Source: Shinella sp. (GTDB lineage Bacteria; Pseudomonadota; Alphaproteobacteria; Rhizobiales; Rhizobiaceae). From it: a stretch of DNA of 17,774 bases. A program made the translations under genes and the position numbers. Under the pieces are notes generated by a model. That model ran no database searches, was not told the origin of the DNA, and saw nothing but the letters and a program-made list of their open reading frames with translations. The stretch lies in assembly GCA_003248775.1 (NCBI GenBank), contig QFQX01000069.1, positions 1 through 17,774 of the forward strand. Direction: 5' to 3'. This document shows, piece after piece, positions 15,057-17,774 of this stretch; within the stretch, counting starts at the first letter, position 1; the number at the start of each line of letters is the position of its first letter.

Positions 15057-15446
15057 TCAGGGCGCGGCGGGTTCCGGTTCTGCATGGGCCAGCAGCCAGT
15101 TTTCCAGTGCGGCAACCACTGCAAGCCTCAGGCTCGCGCCTTCCGATAAGGCGCGAGAAAGCGCGTTCCGGTCTTCCTCGAACCCGAGTTCCGCCATTAC
15201 TGCCTCAGCCGAAAGCGATCGTGCGGTCATGACGGCGCGAATGCGGATGACCGCCGATGGCAGGAGGTAGCGGCCGCTGGCAATCGGTATGCGGGCGATC
15301 ATGTCCGTCGCGGCAAGACCATTGCCGTTGCTCCCGTCAGACGAAGTCGCCAGCCATTGCAGGAATTCGTAGCGCTGCTGTGCGGAGGCCTTCACCCAGG
15401 AGTTCTGCAGCTTCTCAAGTCGATTGCGCTTCGGTTTCGCAGACAT
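15057..15446 (-). CDS. Protein of unknown function (129 aa)
   Basis: I do not recognise a family. The protein starts basic (MSAKPKRNRLEKLQNSW), then has a helical segment KASAQQRYEFLQWLAT, a polar Ser/Gly/Asn linker (about 35-44), and a predicted mostly helical C-terminal half with PSAVIRIRAVMTARSLSAEAVMAELGF and RLAVVAALENWLLAH. The latter pattern, with short helices and MAELGF, is reminiscent of a helix-turn-helix or substrate-adaptor fold, but this is a guess. No signal peptide, membrane segment or cysteines. The ATG has a weak ribosome binding site. It is divergent from the flagellin gene across a 343-nt gap and converges on the AprI/Inh-like gene. Confidence 0.65.
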   Translation of the reverse strand: MSAKPKRNRLEKLQNSWVKASAQQRYEFLQWLATSSDGSNGNGLAATDMIARIPIASGRYLLPSAVIRIRAVMTARSLSAEAVMAELGFEEDRNALSRALSEGASLRLAVVAALENWLLAHAEPEPAAP

Positions 15447-15659
15447 GCGATTTTCCGCCTCAGGTGTTTCGAGCTTCTGGAGTGCTTGAGGTAAAAAACG
15501 AGATCACCCTGAGTTCTCTATCTCTTTGTTTTCATGCCATTACGGACGCAGGATCGCTGTTCATTCATGCTGGGATTGCTCTAGCGCAGGATGATCTCAA
15601 GGGCGAGAGGAAATCGCTTTCTGCAGCGCATAGAGGAGCGGGGCGCTGGTCCCGATCCG

Positions 15660-15713
15660 TTAACAATGGCTAAATTTGTGACCATTTTTTAACTTTTGTT
15701 AACTACTATTAAC
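15660..15713. promoter_or_regulatory. TTAAC repeats in the flagellin upstream region
   Basis: The 343-nt gap before the flagellin gene (15447-15789) holds no gene. Its last part is AT-rich and carries TTAAC four times on the plus strand, at 15660, 15689, 15699 and 15709; the last three begin exactly 10 bp apart, on one face of the helix. Two of them are full GTTAAC palindromes. This suggests a regulator array or phased bending next to the flagellin promoter. The rest of the gap shows only a weak CCTCA/TGAGG inverted repeat. Confidence 0.4.
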
Positions 15714-15789
15714 CATGTTGAGGCGGCGGAGTTTCCGCGAGCTGGCTCATGACGTGCCCCTTTCGACCAAACGAATTCAAGTGGCAGGC

Positions 15790-17553
15790 ATGACCAGCAT
15801 ATTGACGAACATTTCCTCCATGTCCGCGTTGCAGAGCTTGCGGACAGTCTCCGGCGGATTGCAGAGGGCGCAGAGCCAGGCTTCTTCCGGGCTGCGTGTG
15901 GCAACGGCCTCGGACAATGTCGCCTACTGGTCGATTTCCACGACGATGCGCTCCGACAACAAGGCGATTTCCGCCGCCAACGACGCCCTCGGCCTAGGCT
16001 CGGCAAAGACCGACACCGCCTATGCCGGTATGGACGCGGTCGTCGGCGCTCTCGGAGAATTCAAGGCAAAACTGGTCGCGGCCAAAGAGCCTGCCACCGA
16101 CAATGCCAAGATCCAGCACGAACTGGAGCAACTCAAGAAGCAGGTCACCGGCATCTCACAATCGGCCAGCTTCAGCGGACAGAACTGGCTGACCACGGAT
16201 CTCACCGACATCAAGGATGATACTGACGCGAATACCCGAAAGAGCGTCGTTTCCTCCTTCGTCAGGCAGGATGGCGGCAAGGTTACGGTCAATACCATCG
16301 ATGTTCCGATGGTTCAGACATCGCTGTTCAACACCACGGGTGGCGGACTTCTTCAAAAGGAAATCGCCGATACGGTCACTCTTCCGGTGACCGGTACGCT
16401 TGATCTGGGCGGTCTGGTAAGCGGTGCTCCTTCTACTCATGCCCATAAGGGCCACACCTATTTCGTTTTCGCAGCTGGTAGCGCCCTGTCCCCAGCTGAC
16501 ACTATCACCTTCGACGTTACGATCGATTCGAGCACATACAGCAGCGGCCAGCTCTATACGAACATCTCCATCAACCAGGGGCTGGTGAATACGGTTCTGG
16601 GCAAGACGGACGGCTCAATCACATCTGCAGACGAATTCGCAAAGGTTATAGACGCTGCGCTCAATCTTGCCGGGGTTCCTGCAGGTTCCGGGGCTGGCGG
16701 ATACGACACCAACTTTGGCGTGGTATCCATGAATACGGTGGATATCGGCTCGGATGAGACGCTGCCCGCGCATCCCGGATCGAGCGTTGTCATCAGCAAT
16801 CTGGTTTCCACGCTGGCCGGCAATTTCGCCTATGGCATGGATCCCGGCAGCATCACCCGGCACATGAACCTCTACGCATCGGCAAGCATGGCCTTCACCG
16901 AGGGCTTCCAGATCGATGCCACGGGCAGCATGTCGCTCGACGTAACCTTTGTCGGTCAGGCCCCGCAGAGCTTCACCATCACCAAGGCGGACGTCGATGC
17001 GGCACTCGGCACGACCGACGGCATCGTCTATACGCCATCCGCCATGGCCGCAGTGATGAATTATGCGCTCGCGACTTCGGGCCTCATATTTACGGCAGGG
17101 GCGAACAGCCTGTACATTGGCGTAAATGCGGCCATCCATCCAGAGCAGGGCGGCAAATCGGACTTCGTGGTCTCCAATGCAACGAGCACGGGCGTGACGG
17201 CTGTCGCAGCCGAAGTCTCCCTGCCGATCAGCGTCGATTTCGATTTCCTCGATATCGACGTCACCGGCGGGGCAGACATCGATCACTATATCGGTGGCCT
17301 GGAAATCATGATCGGCAAGGTCGTGAAAGGAGCAGCCAGCCTCGGCTCGCTCCAGCAGCGAATCGGCATGCAGTCCGACTTCGCCGGCAAGCTCATGGAC
17401 AGCATCGAAAGCGGTGTGAGTCGTCTCATCGAGGCAGACATGGAAGAAGCGTCGAGCCGCCTGAAGGCGCTTCTGACCCAGGAGCAACTCGCCCTCCAGA
17501 GCCTTCAGATTGCAAACTCCGGCTCCCAGAATATCCTCAGCCTGTTCAACTGA
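15790..17553 (+). CDS. Flagellin with enlarged, duplicated central domain
   Basis: The 587-aa product is a flagellin of the rhizobial type, the subunit of the extracellular filament, exported by the flagellar type III system. Residues 1-140 form D0/D1 (MTSILTNISSMSALQSLRTV, SSGLRVATASDNVAYWSI, SASFSGQNWL) and 495-587 the C-terminal D1/D0 (HYIGGLEIMIGKV, KLMDSIESGVSRLIEADM, ending SGSQNILSLFN). Typical rhizobial flagellins are about 320-430 aa; the excess lies in the surface-exposed middle (about 160-490). It contains two related units, 239-345 and 381-470, each with a FDVT/LDVT strand, LG-TDG, a helix ending in AL, and an SN-ST motif. The start at 15790 gives the canonical flagellin N-terminus; an in-frame ATG at 15715 would add 25 foreign residues and has no ribosome binding site. 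No other flagellar gene is in the window. Confidence 0.93.
   Translation: MTSILTNISSMSALQSLRTVSGGLQRAQSQASSGLRVATASDNVAYWSISTTMRSDNKAISAANDALGLGSAKTDTAYAGMDAVVGALGEFKAKLVAAKEPATDNAKIQHELEQLKKQVTGISQSASFSGQNWLTTDLTDIKDDTDANTRKSVVSSFVRQDGGKVTVNTIDVPMVQTSLFNTTGGGLLQKEIADTVTLPVTGTLDLGGLVSGAPSTHAHKGHTYFVFAAGSALSPADTITFDVTIDSSTYSSGQLYTNISINQGLVNTVLGKTDGSITSADEFAKVIDAALNLAGVPAGSGAGGYDTNFGVVSMNTVDIGSDETLPAHPGSSVVISNLVSTLAGNFAYGMDPGSITRHMNLYASASMAFTEGFQIDATGSMSLDVTFVGQAPQSFTITKADVDAALGTTDGIVYTPSAMAAVMNYALATSGLIFTAGANSLYIGVNAAIHPEQGGKSDFVVSNATSTGVTAVAAEVSLPISVDFDFLDIDVTGGADIDHYIGGLEIMIGKVVKGAASLGSLQQRIGMQSDFAGKLMDSIESGVSRLIEADMEEASSRLKALLTQEQLALQSLQIANSGSQNILSLFN
16504..17199 (+). repeat. Internal duplication in the flagellin central domain
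   Basis: Protein-level repeat: residues 239-345 (16504-16824) and 381-470 (16930-17199). Aligned motifs are ITFDVT/MSLDVT, INQGLVNTVLGKTDG/ITKADVDAALGTTDG, AKVIDAALNLAG/AAVMNYALATSG and VVISNLVST/FVVSNATST. The copies have diverged strongly at DNA level, so the duplication is old. Confidence 0.6.
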
Positions 17554-17582
17554 AGCTGATCGACGCCGCGACATCCTGACTT

Positions 17583-17608
17583 CGGCTGTACCGGGATCGG
17601 GACAGCCG
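17583..17608 (+). terminator. Possible hairpin after flagellin
   Basis: CGGCTGT (17583-17589) and ACAGCCG (17602-17608) form a 7-bp stem with a 12-nt loop about 30 nt after the flagellin stop codon. No T run follows, so it is at best a weak or Rho-assisted terminator. A second small repeat, AAGCAA-AAC-TTGCTT, lies at 17653-17667. Confidence 0.35.
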
Positions 17609-17697
17609 CGGCTTGATCGCAGCTGTATCAACGGTTCATCCAAAGCACACGTAAGCAAAACTTGCTTTGAAAATATTTAATAATTTCAAGTGGGTAA

Positions 17698-17772
17698 TGG
17701 TGCTGCTAGAGAGATTTGAACTCTCGGCCTCTCCCTTACCAAGGGAGTGCTCTACCCCTGAGCTATAGCAGC
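17698..17772 (-). tRNA. tRNA-Thr (anticodon GGT)
   Basis: A complete tRNA on the minus strand. The acceptor stem GCTGCTA/TAGCAGC pairs perfectly over 7 bp, with A as discriminator and an encoded CCA (17698-17700). The anticodon arm CTCCC-TTGGTAA-GGGAG gives anticodon GGT (17738-17740), reading ACC/ACU threonine codons. The D arm holds AGCTCAGGGGTAGAGC, and the T arm has GAGAG-TTCAAAT-CTCTC. The gene ends 2 nt from the window edge. Confidence 0.97.
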
Positions 17773-17774
17773 AT

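Noticed and set aside
15715..15789. In-frame upstream ATG extending flagellin by 25 residues
   Set aside because: No ribosome binding site and it would bury the canonical flagellin N-terminus needed for export.
16615..17658. 347-aa open frame opposite the flagellin gene
   Set aside because: Antisense shadow with no domain; the flagellin frame is certain.

Overview
The window looks like chromosomal DNA of an alphaproteobacterium of the Rhizobiaceae (Rhizobium/Agrobacterium/Ensifer type). The signs are high GC, strong GC bias in the coding frames, and a flagellin whose N- and C-terminal export/polymerisation domains are of the rhizobial type. An SLC5-type hybrid histidine kinase, a kinase/USP fusion protein and a stand-alone Blh-type phosphatase domain fit the same group. 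No insertion sequence, phage gene, CRISPR array or rRNA is visible; this looks like ordinary core/accessory chromosome with 14 protein genes and one tRNA.

Left part (1-5600): a periplasmic glycerophosphodiester phosphodiesterase (-) diverges from a leaderless family 32 glycoside hydrolase (+). The hydrolase converges, with only 4 nt between stop codons, on a two-gene leftward operon: a calcineurin-like metallophosphoesterase followed, with overlapping ends, by a Ser/Thr protein kinase fused to a universal stress protein domain. Upstream of it on the same strand is a small conserved-looking protein of unknown function with a TTG start.

Middle (5800-11550): a non-canonical pyruvate kinase (+), with a helical N-terminal extension and no C-terminal domain, converges on a 1169-residue hybrid sensor kinase (-) made of a sodium/solute-symporter-like membrane domain, PAS, HisKA/HATPase and a receiver. 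The kinase diverges from mscL (+), which ends in a textbook Rho-independent terminator.

Right part (11640-17774): a PLP aminotransferase (+), an AT-rich gap rich in inverted repeats, a UDP-glucose 4-epimerase (+), a Blh/DTP-like phosphatase (-), a small exported protein resembling the AprI/Inh protease-inhibitor fold (+), an unknown 129-aa protein (-), a flagellin enlarged by a duplicated central domain (+), and tRNA-Thr(GGT) (-) at the right edge.

The genes do not form one pathway. The best linked units are the kinase-USP/phosphoesterase pair (a candidate reversible-phosphorylation stress module) and the flagellin with its promoter region carrying TTAAC repeats at exact 10-bp spacing. No clear new defence or mobile system was found. 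The most novel-looking points are the kinase-USP module, the flagellin duplication with its phased upstream repeats, and the unusual pyruvate kinase.
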